Shown here piece by piece: positions 16,974 to 23,851 of a stretch of 64,000 nt of DNA. How positions within the stretch are numbered: position 1 is the stretch's first letter; every line of letters begins with the position of its first letter. The translations under genes were made by a program, and so were the position numbers. The stretch spans positions 1-64,000 of the forward strand of contig NZ_PYWL01000014.1 of the NCBI RefSeq assembly GCF_003049525.1, given 5' to 3'. Origin of the DNA: Lysinibacillus fusiformis. Lineage in GTDB: Bacteria > Bacillota > Bacilli > Bacillales_A > Planococcaceae. The notes beneath the pieces are model-generated. The model was not told where the DNA came from, ran no database searches, and saw only the letters and a program-made list of their open reading frames with translations.

Positions 16974-17726
16974 ATGACAGAACAAAATGGAGAAATTATT
17001 GCAGGTAAAAACCCAGTGTTAGAAGCACTTCGTTCAGGACGCGATATGAATAAAGTATGGATTGCAGAGGGTGTAAAAAAATCGGGTGTCAACGAACTGC
17101 TAGATTTAGCTAGAGAACGCGGAGTGATCGTTCAGTTTGTTCCGAAAAAGAAAGTCGATCAATTATCAAGTGCAAATCATCAAGGGATTGTTGCTTCTGT
17201 TGCAGCTTATCAGTATGCTGAACTAGAGGATTTATTTGCTGCAGCCGCAAAAAAACAAGAGGATCCTTTTTTCTTAATCTTAGATGAGCTTGAAGATCCA
17301 CATAATCTAGGTTCTATTATGAGAACAGCTGATGCAATAGGAGCACACGGTATTATTATTCCTAAGCGCCGTTCAGTGAGTTTAACAGCTGTCGTGGCGA
17401 AAGCATCAACAGGCGCTATTGAACACGTTCCTGTAGTCCGTGTAAACAATTTAGCTCAAACAGTAGATGAACTAAAAGAACGAGGTGTATGGATTGCTGG
17501 TACAGATGCAAAGGGCTCTGTAGACTATCGAAAAATGGATGCAACATTACCATTGGCTATCATTATCGGTAGTGAAGGTAAGGGAATGGGGCGTTTATTA
17601 AAAGAGAAATGTGACTTCTTGTATCATTTACCGATGGTGGGACATGTGACATCATTGAACGCCTCAGTAGCTGCAGCGCTATTAATGTACGAAGTGTATC
17701 GTAAACGTCAAGAAGCGATTGAGTAA
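16974..17726 (+). CDS. rlmB: 23S rRNA (guanosine-2'-O-)-methyltransferase RlmB
   Basis: A 250-residue SpoU-family (SPOUT) enzyme that 2'-O-methylates G2251 (E. coli numbering) of 23S rRNA. The N-terminal substrate-binding domain covers residues ~1-80, followed by the knotted catalytic domain with LDELEDPHNLGSIMRTADA (motif 1), IIIGSEGKGM (motif 2) and HLPMVGHVTSLNASVAAALLMYE (motif 3). ATG 16974 gives MTEQNGEIIAGKNPV, as in homologs. It lies 7 bases after mrnC and 2 bases before rae1. Confidence 0.93.
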   Translation: MTEQNGEIIAGKNPVLEALRSGRDMNKVWIAEGVKKSGVNELLDLARERGVIVQFVPKKKVDQLSSANHQGIVASVAAYQYAELEDLFAAAAKKQEDPFFLILDELEDPHNLGSIMRTADAIGAHGIIIPKRRSVSLTAVVAKASTGAIEHVPVVRVNNLAQTVDELKERGVWIAGTDAKGSVDYRKMDATLPLAIIIGSEGKGMGRLLKEKCDFLYHLPMVGHVTSLNASVAAALLMYEVYRKRQEAIE

Positions 17727-17728
17727 CA

Positions 17729-18241
17729 ATGAAAAACATTTTGCTAGTAGATGGCTATAATATGATTGGGTCCTGGAAAGAGCTTCGACCATTGCGGGAT
17801 ACAAATTTTGAGGATGCTCGCAAAAGGTTGATAGAACTTATGGCTGAATATAAAGCAGCTATGGGTTGGCGCGTAATTATTGTTTTTGACGCACATCTAG
17901 TTCCAGGCGTAGAGCAATCTTATTTAGAAAGTGATGTTGAAGTCATTTATACTCGGAAAAATGAAACGGCAGATGAACGTATTGAAAAAATGACGCATGA
18001 ACTTAAGGCTAGAAATGTACAAATACACGTAGCAACTTCCGATATGGCAGAGCAAAGTGTTATTTTTGGTAATGGAGCCTTGAGAAAATCAGCTAGAGAA
18101 CTAGAAATAGATACAAGCATTATCCAGCATAAAATATCGCACGATGTGAAAAGGAAACAAGAAAGTAGACCACCTTCACGTATAGAATTAAAGCCAGATG
18201 TGGCGATAGCATTCGAAAAATGGAGACGTGGATTGAAATGA
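17729..18241 (+). CDS. rae1: Ribosome-dependent endoribonuclease Rae1 (NYN domain)
   Basis: A 170-residue NYN/PIN-like protein, ortholog of B. subtilis YacP (Rae1), which cleaves mRNA in the ribosomal A site. LLVDGYNMIGSW carries the first catalytic Asp, VIIVFDAH the second, and ETADERIEK plus VATSDMAEQ the remaining acidic positions. It follows rlmB by two bases and probably shares its transcript. The gene order mrnC-rlmB-rae1-sigH is the same as in B. subtilis. Confidence 0.92.
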   Translation: MKNILLVDGYNMIGSWKELRPLRDTNFEDARKRLIELMAEYKAAMGWRVIIVFDAHLVPGVEQSYLESDVEVIYTRKNETADERIEKMTHELKARNVQIHVATSDMAEQSVIFGNGALRKSARELEIDTSIIQHKISHDVKRKQESRPPSRIELKPDVAIAFEKWRRGLK

Positions 18242-18245
18242 TTGA

Positions 18246-18275
18246 TTGACGCATATTTTCCAATTCCGTTATACT
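18246..18275 (+). promoter_or_regulatory. sigH promoter
   Basis: TTGACG (18246-18251), an 18-base spacer, then TATACT (18270-18275), upstream of GAGGTGATACC-ATG of sigH. In B. subtilis this promoter is repressed by AbrB; no AbrB site can be read reliably here. Confidence 0.65.
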
Positions 18276-18309
18276 GTTCCTAATTATCTGTTGTGGCTGA
18301 GGTGATACC

Positions 18310-18957
18310 ATGTTTAAAAATAGCATTGTACAAGTGACACAAGATTTTGAACGATTCAATGATGAAGAACTTATTGAAATGGTGCATCAAGGTAATACAG
18401 ATGCGTTGGATTATTTAATTACGAAATACCGTTTGTTAGTTAGAGCGAAGGCAAGATCCTATTTCTTAATTGGTGCTGATAAGGAAGATATCGTGCAAGA
18501 GGGCATGATCGGTTTGTATAAAGCGATTCGTGATTTTAAAGGGGATAAGCTTGCTTCTTTCCGAGCTTTTGCTGAGTTATGTATTACAAGGCAAATTATT
18601 ACTGCTATTAAAACGGCTACTAGGCAAAAGCATATACCTCTTAACTCTTATATTTCTTTGGACAAGCCCATTTTTGATGAAGAATCAGACCGAACGCTCA
18701 TGGATGTTTTAACAGGCGCTATCATGGATGATCCAGAAGAATTAATAATTCATAGAGAAGAGTTTGGTTATTTAGAAGAGAAAATGAGTGAGATTTTAAG
18801 TGAACTAGAGTTACAGGTTTTAGCTCTATATCTAGATGGCCGATCGTATCATGAAATTTCTGCAAAATTAAATCGTCATGTTAAATCGATTGATAATGCT
18901 TTGCAGCGAGTGAAGCGTAAATTAGAGCGACATTTAGTCCTTGAGGAAATGTCTTAG
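18310..18957 (+). CDS. sigH: RNA polymerase sigma-H factor
   Basis: A 215-residue sigma-70 family factor for the transition state and early sporulation. Region 2 (DALDYLITKYRLLVRAKARSYF, IGADKEDIVQEGMIGLYKAI, CITRQIITAIKTATRQ) is nearly identical to B. subtilis SigH, and region 4 has HEISAKLNRHVKSIDNALQRVKRKLE. Its presence argues that the host is a spore-former or derived from one. It has its own promoter and lies just before rpmG-secE-nusG. Confidence 0.96.
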   Translation: MFKNSIVQVTQDFERFNDEELIEMVHQGNTDALDYLITKYRLLVRAKARSYFLIGADKEDIVQEGMIGLYKAIRDFKGDKLASFRAFAELCITRQIITAIKTATRQKHIPLNSYISLDKPIFDEESDRTLMDVLTGAIMDDPEELIIHREEFGYLEEKMSEILSELELQVLALYLDGRSYHEISAKLNRHVKSIDNALQRVKRKLERHLVLEEMS

Positions 18958-19033
18958 AGGGCAGAGGCATTATTGACATTGACAAATATAGGTGTTAGTC
19001 TTAAAAAGACAAAGTGCCGAAAAAGGTGAGTAT

Positions 19034-19180
19034 ATGGCAAAAAAAGTCGTGCTAAATTGCGAGAAATGTGGATCGAGAAATTACACGTTCCCGGCTAAAG
19101 AAGGCTCCACTGTACGCCTCGAATTAAAAAAATTTTGCTCGCATTGCAATGAACATACAGTGCATAAACAAACGCTATAA
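19034..19180 (+). CDS. rpmG: 50S ribosomal protein L33
   Basis: A 48-residue protein of the zinc-containing L33 type with two Cys pairs, CEKC and CSHC. ATG 19034 follows AAAGGTGAG; upstream in-frame codons are not needed. This rpmG copy upstream of secE is the standard Bacillales arrangement; other L33 paralogs usually exist elsewhere. Confidence 0.93.
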   Translation: MAKKVVLNCEKCGSRNYTFPAKEGSTVRLELKKFCSHCNEHTVHKQTL

Positions 19181-19227
19181 AATGATATGTAAATAGACAG
19201 ATTGATTGATTCGGAGGTTAAGCTAGA

Positions 19228-19413
19228 ATGGGCAAGATCAAAGGCTTTTTCAGTGATGTAATGTCAGAAATGCGCAAAACAAGCTGGCCAAAAGGTAAAG
19301 AGTTGACTAAATATACAGTCGTTGTTATTTCAACTGTTGTCGTTATGGCTTTATTTTTTGTGTTAGTTGACTTAGGTATTTCATCATTATTCCGCTGGTA
19401 CTTAGATTTATAA
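19228..19413 (+). CDS. secE: Preprotein translocase subunit SecE
   Basis: A 61-residue, single-membrane-helix subunit of the SecYEG channel that clamps SecY. The conserved amphipathic cytoplasmic region EMRKTSWPKGKELTKYT precedes one transmembrane helix (VVVISTVVVMALFFVLVDLGI). A terminator follows, separating it from nusG; SecY itself is encoded at 52.0 kb. Confidence 0.94.
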   Translation: MGKIKGFFSDVMSEMRKTSWPKGKELTKYTVVVISTVVVMALFFVLVDLGISSLFRWYLDL

Positions 19414-19445
19414 TTTAGTAAATAGCATGTTAATACTTATGAAAT

Positions 19446-19474
19446 AGCCCGTCCAATGCAATAACGGGTTTTTT
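19446..19474 (+). terminator. Intrinsic terminator after secE
   Basis: GCCCGT pairs with ACGGGT across an 11-base loop, followed by six T residues. Confidence 0.7.
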
Positions 19475-19748
19475 CGTTTGTTTTACCTTCATTCAGCAGA
19501 CAATTCCATCTTTATGGGCGAGTGATATGGGTGAAGTGAATGGCAGTAAGATAATCTCATTATGATAAGTATGATAGTAGCAATAGATGACTATGCTAGT
19601 TTCGATACATATCATCAGGCTTTCTTAATAGGGAAGGGCTATGTCTACATGAGATGTTTGTGAAAAGAGTAAGAAATGCATCTAGCATATCGCGATTCAT
19701 TTTCACTTTTATTTGTAAGGGAGGGACGGACGAGGAGTCCTAGTAGTT
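19475..19748 (+). other. Long secE-nusG spacer
   Basis: No gene, repeat or convincing promoter is seen, although a terminator upstream implies that nusG needs either read-through or its own promoter. The end of the spacer carries GAGGGACGGACGAGGAG, the nusG ribosome-binding region. Confidence 0.5.
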
Positions 19749-20282
19749 ATGGAGAAAAATTGGTATGTTGTTCATACGTATTCAGGGTATGAGAACCGAG
19801 TAAAAGCAAACCTAGAGAAACGTGTAGAAACAATGGGAATGCAAGATAAAATCTTCCGAGTGATTGTTCCTGAACACGAGGAAACAGAAATGAAGGATGG
19901 GAAAAAGCGTACAATGATGCGTAAAGTTTTCCCAGGTTATGTATTAGTAGAGCTTATTATGACAGATGATTCTTGGTATGTAGTGCGTAATACGCCGGGT
20001 GTAACAGGATTTATCGGGTCATCTGGTGGAGGAGCAAAACCAACACCTTTACTACCAGAAGAGGCGGATCGTCTACTACAGCAAATGGGCATGACTGATA
20101 AAGTTGTCGAAGTAGATATCTCTATTGGTGAAGCGGTTGAAGTATTAGAAGGGCCATTCGCTCATTTCCAAGGACGTGTTGAAGAAATTGACACAGAAAA
20201 AGGAAAAGTGAAAGTGTCTGTTGATATGTTTGGTCGCGAAACAATTATGGAGCTAGACTTCGAACAAATTCAAAAATTATAG
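19749..20282 (+). CDS. nusG: Transcription termination/antitermination factor NusG
   Basis: A 177-residue protein. The NGN domain begins KNWYVVHTYSGYENRVKANLEKR and binds the RNA polymerase clamp and influences pausing. The C-terminal KOW domain (VEVLEGPFAHFQGRVEEID) contacts S10 or Rho. Length is typical. It precedes rplK-rplA, as in most bacteria. Confidence 0.95.
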   Translation: MEKNWYVVHTYSGYENRVKANLEKRVETMGMQDKIFRVIVPEHEETEMKDGKKRTMMRKVFPGYVLVELIMTDDSWYVVRNTPGVTGFIGSSGGGAKPTPLLPEEADRLLQQMGMTDKVVEVDISIGEAVEVLEGPFAHFQGRVEEIDTEKGKVKVSVDMFGRETIMELDFEQIQKL

Positions 20283-20339
20283 TACAATTACTAGAACTGT
20301 GACATGCCAATTGGTAGATGTTTCGCAGATTTTGTTAAT

Positions 20340-20374
20340 TACCACTTGCTTAAAAAAATTAAAAGTGGTATCAT
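20340..20374 (+). promoter_or_regulatory. rplK promoter superimposed on a hairpin
   Basis: TTGCTT (20346-20351), a 17-base spacer and TATCAT (20369-20374) form a plausible promoter. The same bases contain the inverted repeat TACCACTT (20340-20347) / AAGTGGTA (20363-20370), which could act as a weak terminator for nusG transcripts because ATCATTT follows. Confidence 0.55.
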
Positions 20375-20461
20375 TTCATAGGTCAGACTGTCATACTTTT
20401 GTTTGACGTCTGTAATGATAATTTTAATGTTATCGGCACTTAGCTGACAGACAGATATTGA

Positions 20462-20486
20462 GTGGGAGGGGCAACCCAATTACCAC
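20462..20486 (+). promoter_or_regulatory. Possible L1-binding hairpin upstream of rplK
   Basis: GTGGGAGG (20462-20469) and ACCAC (20482-20486) can close a hairpin with an inner GGG/CCC pairing. The same GTGGGAGG...ACCAC signature recurs just before rplA. L1 autoregulates the L11-L1 operon through a mimic of its 23S rRNA site in E. coli; assigning these hairpins to L1 is inference. Confidence 0.45.
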
Positions 20487-20512
20487 ATCACGGACTTAAG
20501 GAGGTGTGTCTC

Positions 20513-20938
20513 GTGGCTAAAAAAGTTATTAAAGTTGTAAAACTTCAAATCCCTGCTGGTAAAGCTAACCCAGCTCCACCGGTTGGTCCTGCATTAGGTC
20601 AAGCGGGTGTGAACATCATGGGATTCTGTAAAGAATTCAACGCGCGTACTGCTGATCAAGCTGGTCTTATTATTCCAGTTGAAATTTCAGTATTCGAGGA
20701 CCGTTCTTTCACTTTCATTACAAAAACTCCACCTGCAGCGGTTCTACTTAAAGTAGCAGCTGGTATCCAATCTGGATCTGGTGAACCAAATCGTAAAAAA
20801 GTGGCAACGGTTAAACGTGATAAAGTTCGCGAAATCGCTGAAACTAAAATGCCAGACCTTAACGCTGCTTCAGTAGAAGCTGCTATGTTAATGGTAGAAG
20901 GTACTGCACGAAGCATGGGTATTGTTATCGAAGACTAA
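20513..20938 (+). CDS. rplK: 50S ribosomal protein L11
   Basis: A 141-residue protein. The N-terminal domain ([32 protein letters not shown]) has the proline-rich thiopeptide-binding face; the C-terminal rRNA-binding domain ends [15 protein letters not shown]11 forms the GTPase-associated centre and is needed for RelA activation. GTG 20513 follows AAGGAGGTGTG and fits the family start (M)[15 protein letters not shown]. Confidence 0.96.
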
Positions 20939-20967
20939 TCCCAGTTACTTGATGTTTTGTTTTTTGG

Positions 20968-21002
20968 AAGGTTGCGAAGTTTCTTTGTGAACACGCAACC
21001 TT
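20968..21002 (+). terminator. Hairpin between rplK and rplA
   Basis: A perfect 9-bp stem AAGGTTGCG / CGCAACCTT with a 17-base loop and a poor T-tract (TATTC). It may attenuate or mark an RNA-processing site; termination would be partial, since rplA has no other promoter that I can see. Confidence 0.45.
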
Positions 21003-21007
21003 TATTC

Positions 21008-21034
21008 GTGGGAGGTAAAATCCGCTATAACCAC
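21008..21034 (+). promoter_or_regulatory. Possible L1-binding hairpin upstream of rplA
   Basis: This second copy of the GTGGGAGG...ACCAC signature (21008-21015 and 21030-21034) is 20 bases before the rplA start, with an inner CCGCTAT segment. See the matching element at 20462. Confidence 0.45.
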
Positions 21035-21054
21035 AATCAAGGAGGAAATATATA

Positions 21055-21753
21055 ATGGCTAAAAAAGGTAAAAAACTGCAAGATGCAGCTAAATTAATTG
21101 ATCGTAACTCACTATACAATGCACAAGAAGCAATCGAACTTGCTCAAAAAACTAGCACAGTAAACTTCGACGCTACTGTAGAAGTTGCTTTTCGCTTAGG
21201 TATTGATACACGTAAAAACGACCAACAAATCCGTGGTGCAGTAGTGCTACCAAACGGTACTGGTAAAACTCAACGCGTATTAGTATTCGCAAAAGGTGAA
21301 AAACTTAAAGAAGCAGAAGCTGCTGGTGCTGACTATGTAGGTGATGCAGAGTACATCCAAAAAATCCAACAAGGTTGGTTTGATTTCGATGTAATCGTAG
21401 CAACTCCTGACATGATGGGTGAAGTTGGTAAACTTGGTCGTGTATTAGGACCTAAAGGCTTAATGCCAAACCCTAAAACTGGTACAGTTACTTTCGATGT
21501 AACAAAAGCTATCGAAGAAATCAAAGCTGGTAAAGTAGAATACCGTGCTGATAAAGCTGGTATCATCCACGCTCCTATCGGTAAAGTTTCTTTCTCTGCA
21601 GAAAAATTAGTAGAAAACTTCCTAGCTGTATTTGATGTAGTTCAAAAAGCAAAACCTGCTGCAGCTAAAGGTACTTACATGAAATCTGTAAATATTACAA
21701 CTACAATGGGTCCAGCTGTTAAAATTGACGCTGCTAACGTAGTAGTAAAATAA
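21055..21753 (+). CDS. rplA: 50S ribosomal protein L1
   Basis: A 232-residue protein of the L1 stalk at the tRNA exit side. It shows TVEVAFRLGIDTRKNDQQIRG, MGEVGKLGRVLGPKGLMPNPKTGTVT (rRNA-contact loop), EYRADKAGIIHAPIGKVSF and the C-terminal MKSVNITTTMGPAVKID. Length is normal. Likely a translational repressor of its own operon through the leader hairpins. Confidence 0.96.
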   Translation: MAKKGKKLQDAAKLIDRNSLYNAQEAIELAQKTSTVNFDATVEVAFRLGIDTRKNDQQIRGAVVLPNGTGKTQRVLVFAKGEKLKEAEAAGADYVGDAEYIQKIQQGWFDFDVIVATPDMMGEVGKLGRVLGPKGLMPNPKTGTVTFDVTKAIEEIKAGKVEYRADKAGIIHAPIGKVSFSAEKLVENFLAVFDVVQKAKPAAAKGTYMKSVNITTTMGPAVKIDAANVVVK

Positions 21754-21769
21754 TTTAAATATATATATA

Positions 21770-21799
21770 TTGACAACGGCAGTGGTTATATGATATAAT
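21770..21799 (+). promoter_or_regulatory. rplJ-rplL promoter
   Basis: A perfect TTGACA (21770-21775), an 18-base spacer and a perfect TATAAT (21794-21799), ahead of the L10 leader. Confidence 0.85.
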
Positions 21800-21805
21800 C
21801 ATTGC

Positions 21806-21949
21806 TGTTGTGAATTATCCATTTGTACCGTAGACAGTAGGAGTGACTTGTCACTTAATGTTCCTACCGAGGACATCGGAATTCAGATTCTTATTTAAAG
21901 ATGATGACTTTCAGCCTCTGTGTCTATTTGACGTAGGGGCTTTTCTTTT
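21806..21949 (+). ncRNA. L10 leader (ribosomal protein L10/L12 autoregulatory RNA)
   Basis: The transcript start region before rplJ contains the conserved CCGTAGACAGTAGGAGTGACTTG...CCGAGGACA segment typical of the Firmicute L10 leader. It ends in a hairpin AGCCTCTGTGTC...GTAGGGGCT with a T-rich tract (to 21949) that functions as an attenuator in the family. L10(L12)4 binding represses rplJL expression. Confidence 0.8.
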
Positions 21950-21987
21950 GTCGGTATAAATGACCCATTCTAATAGGAGGTGTCATC

Positions 21988-22488
21988 ATGAGCAAAGCAA
22001 TCGAAAACAAACAAGTACAAGTTCAAGAGATTACTGAGAAATTCCAAAGCGCTTCTTCTGTAGTAGTAGTGGATTACCGTGGTCTTAATGTTGCACAAGT
22101 AACAGAGCTTCGTAAACAACTTCGTGAAGCTGGCGTTGAGTTCAAAGTATACAAAAACACTTTAACTCGTCGTGCTGCTGAAGCTGCTGGTCTTGCGGGA
22201 ATCAACGACGTATTAGTTGGTCCTAACGCAATTGCGTTCTCAAATGAAGATGTTGTAGCGCCTGCTAAAATCATCAACGAGTTCGCTAAGAAAAACGAAG
22301 CTTTAGAAATTAAAGCTGGTATTATCGAAGGTACAATCTCTTCTGTTGAAGATGTTAAAGCACTTGCAGAACTTCCATCACGCGAAGGTCTACTTTCTAT
22401 GCTTTTATCTGTACTTCAAGCTCCAGTGCGTAACTTCGCACTTGCAACAAAAGCTGTTGCAGAACAAAAAGAAGAACAAGGCGCGTAA
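21988..22488 (+). CDS. rplJ: 50S ribosomal protein L10
   Basis: A 166-residue base of the L12 stalk. N-terminal rRNA-binding domain (SVVVVDYRGLNVAQVTELRKQLR, FKVYKNTLTRRAAE) and a C-terminal helix that binds L7/L12 dimers (LLSVLQAPVRNFALATKAVAEQKE). It follows the L10 leader and AGGAGGTG. Confidence 0.96.
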   Translation: MSKAIENKQVQVQEITEKFQSASSVVVVDYRGLNVAQVTELRKQLREAGVEFKVYKNTLTRRAAEAAGLAGINDVLVGPNAIAFSNEDVVAPAKIINEFAKKNEALEIKAGIIEGTISSVEDVKALAELPSREGLLSMLLSVLQAPVRNFALATKAVAEQKEEQGA

Positions 22489-22561
22489 TTTAATACGTCC
22501 AAAAACTTCCGCGGCCTGACCGCAAAAAAATAAAACATTATCCAATTAGGAGGAAATTATA

Positions 22562-22921
22562 ATGAACAAAGAGCAAATCTTAGAAGCTATCAAAGCTATG
22601 ACAGTTCTTGAATTAAACGATTTAGTAAAAGCTATCGAAGAAGAATTCGGTGTAACAGCTGCTGCTCCTGTAGCAGTAGTTGCTGGCGGTGCTGCTGCAG
22701 CTGAAGAGAAAACAGAATTCGACGTAGTATTAGCATCTGCTGGTGCAGAAAAAATTAAAGTAATCAAAGTGGTTCGCGAAATCACTGGTTTAGGTCTTAA
22801 AGAAGCTAAAGAAGTAGTAGATAACGCTCCTAAAGCTCTTAAAGAAGGCGTTTCTAAAGATGAAGCTGAACAAATCAAAACTAAACTTGAAGAAGTTGGC
22901 GCATCTGTAGAAGTTAAGTAA
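22562..22921 (+). CDS. rplL: 50S ribosomal protein L7/L12
   Basis: A 119-residue stalk protein that recruits translation GTPases. N-terminal dimerisation domain, alanine-rich hinge (AAAPVAVVAGGAAAAEE) and C-terminal domain EKIKVIKVVREITGLGLKEAKEVVDNAPK are all present. A terminator follows, closing the rplJ-rplL unit. Confidence 0.97.
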   Translation: MNKEQILEAIKAMTVLELNDLVKAIEEEFGVTAAAPVAVVAGGAAAAEEKTEFDVVLASAGAEKIKVIKVVREITGLGLKEAKEVVDNAPKALKEGVSKDEAEQIKTKLEEVGASVEVK

Positions 22922-22946
22922 TCTCGCGTTACTTTTAAACAAAAGG

Positions 22947-22976
22947 AAAGCTCGTCATATTGGCGAGCTTTTTTCT
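22947..22976 (+). terminator. Intrinsic terminator after rplL
   Basis: AAGCTCGTC pairs with GGCGAGCTT across a short loop, followed by a T-run of six. Confidence 0.85.
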
Positions 22977-22997
22977 TCATTCTGAGGAGGCGTGAAA

Positions 22998-23600
22998 ATG
23001 TCAGATCACTATTATACAAGTAATCCTCAAACTGAGAGTAAACCTCGTCACTGGACATTCAAATTACTAGGGCATACGTTTTCATTTGAAACGGATGCAG
23101 GTGTATTTAGTAAAAGCGAAGTAGATTTTGGATCCCGTGTTTTAATAGACGCTTTTCAAATGCCTAATATTGATGGTGCGATTTTTGATATAGGTTGTGG
23201 TTATGGGCCGATAGGATTATCCATAGCCAAAGCAAATCCAGACCGTACCGTCTGTATGATGGATATAAATGAACGTGCAGTTGCGCTTTCGCAAAAAAAT
23301 GCGCAAGTGAACGGTGTTCAAAATGTGCGAATATTTGTGAGTGACGGCCTATCGATGGTTGATAAAGATATAGAAGCAGCAGCTATCTTAACGAATCCAC
23401 CAATTCGTGCAGGGAAGGAAACGATTTTCCGCTTTTACGATGGAGCTTATGATAGACTAGTGTCATCTGGAGAGCTTTGGGTAGTGATTCAGAAGAAACA
23501 AGGAGCGCCATCGACAGTAAGTTACCTAGAAGGTAAATTTTCCGAAGTCGATGTTGTAGAGAAGAAAAAAGGATACTGGATAGTACGTGCAAAAAAATAA
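22998..23600 (+). CDS. RsmC-like class I methyltransferase (YbxB family)
   Basis: A 200-residue Rossmann methyltransferase. Motif I is IFDIGCGYGPIG, followed by the acidic MMDINERAVALSQKN, and the catalytic NPP motif appears as TNPPIRAG, as in N2-guanine and N6-adenine methyltransferases. It is the YbxB ortholog located between rplL and rpoB in Bacillales; RsmC-type 16S rRNA G1207 methylation is likely by family. The ATG at 22998 is seven bases after GAGGAGG; a GTG at 22992 is too close to that site. Confidence 0.88.
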   Translation: MSDHYYTSNPQTESKPRHWTFKLLGHTFSFETDAGVFSKSEVDFGSRVLIDAFQMPNIDGAIFDIGCGYGPIGLSIAKANPDRTVCMMDINERAVALSQKNAQVNGVQNVRIFVSDGLSMVDKDIEAAAILTNPPIRAGKETIFRFYDGAYDRLVSSGELWVVIQKKQGAPSTVSYLEGKFSEVDVVEKKKGYWIVRAKK

Positions 23601-23624
23601 ATGAAATATGTATAATTTATTGAC

Positions 23625-23656
23625 TTGACAAATCGGCTATGATAATATGATAAAAT
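23625..23656 (+). promoter_or_regulatory. rpoB promoter
   Basis: A perfect TTGACA at 23625-23630. Candidate -10 elements are TATGAT (23646-23651, spacer 15) and an extended TG-A-TAAAAT (23648-23656, spacer 20). Neither spacing is ideal, so the exact -10 is uncertain. Confidence 0.55.
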
Positions 23657-23743
23657 GCAAAAATATTATTTTGAGGTCGTATGCCCTTTTTGTATAGAAT
23701 TGTTTTAATATGGGTATACTTGCCAAGATAAGTTTAGTTAACC

Positions 23744-23812
23744 GAAAATGAGATCTTTTTGAAGACTCGTTTTCTTTTTGTCTTTCGAAATCATACACTA
23801 TTTGTATGATTT
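23744..23812 (+). promoter_or_regulatory. Attenuator-like hairpins in the rpoB leader
   Basis: GAAAATGAG (23744-23752) pairs with CTCGTTTTC (23766-23774), then TTTTTG, resembling an intrinsic terminator inside the leader. A second hairpin, AAATCATAC (23788-23796) with GTATGATTT (23804-23812), follows directly. They may tune rpoB read-through. Confidence 0.55.
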
Positions 23813-23851
23813 TGCAAAGACCTAATATCGCTTTATTGAGGGGTGAATGAG

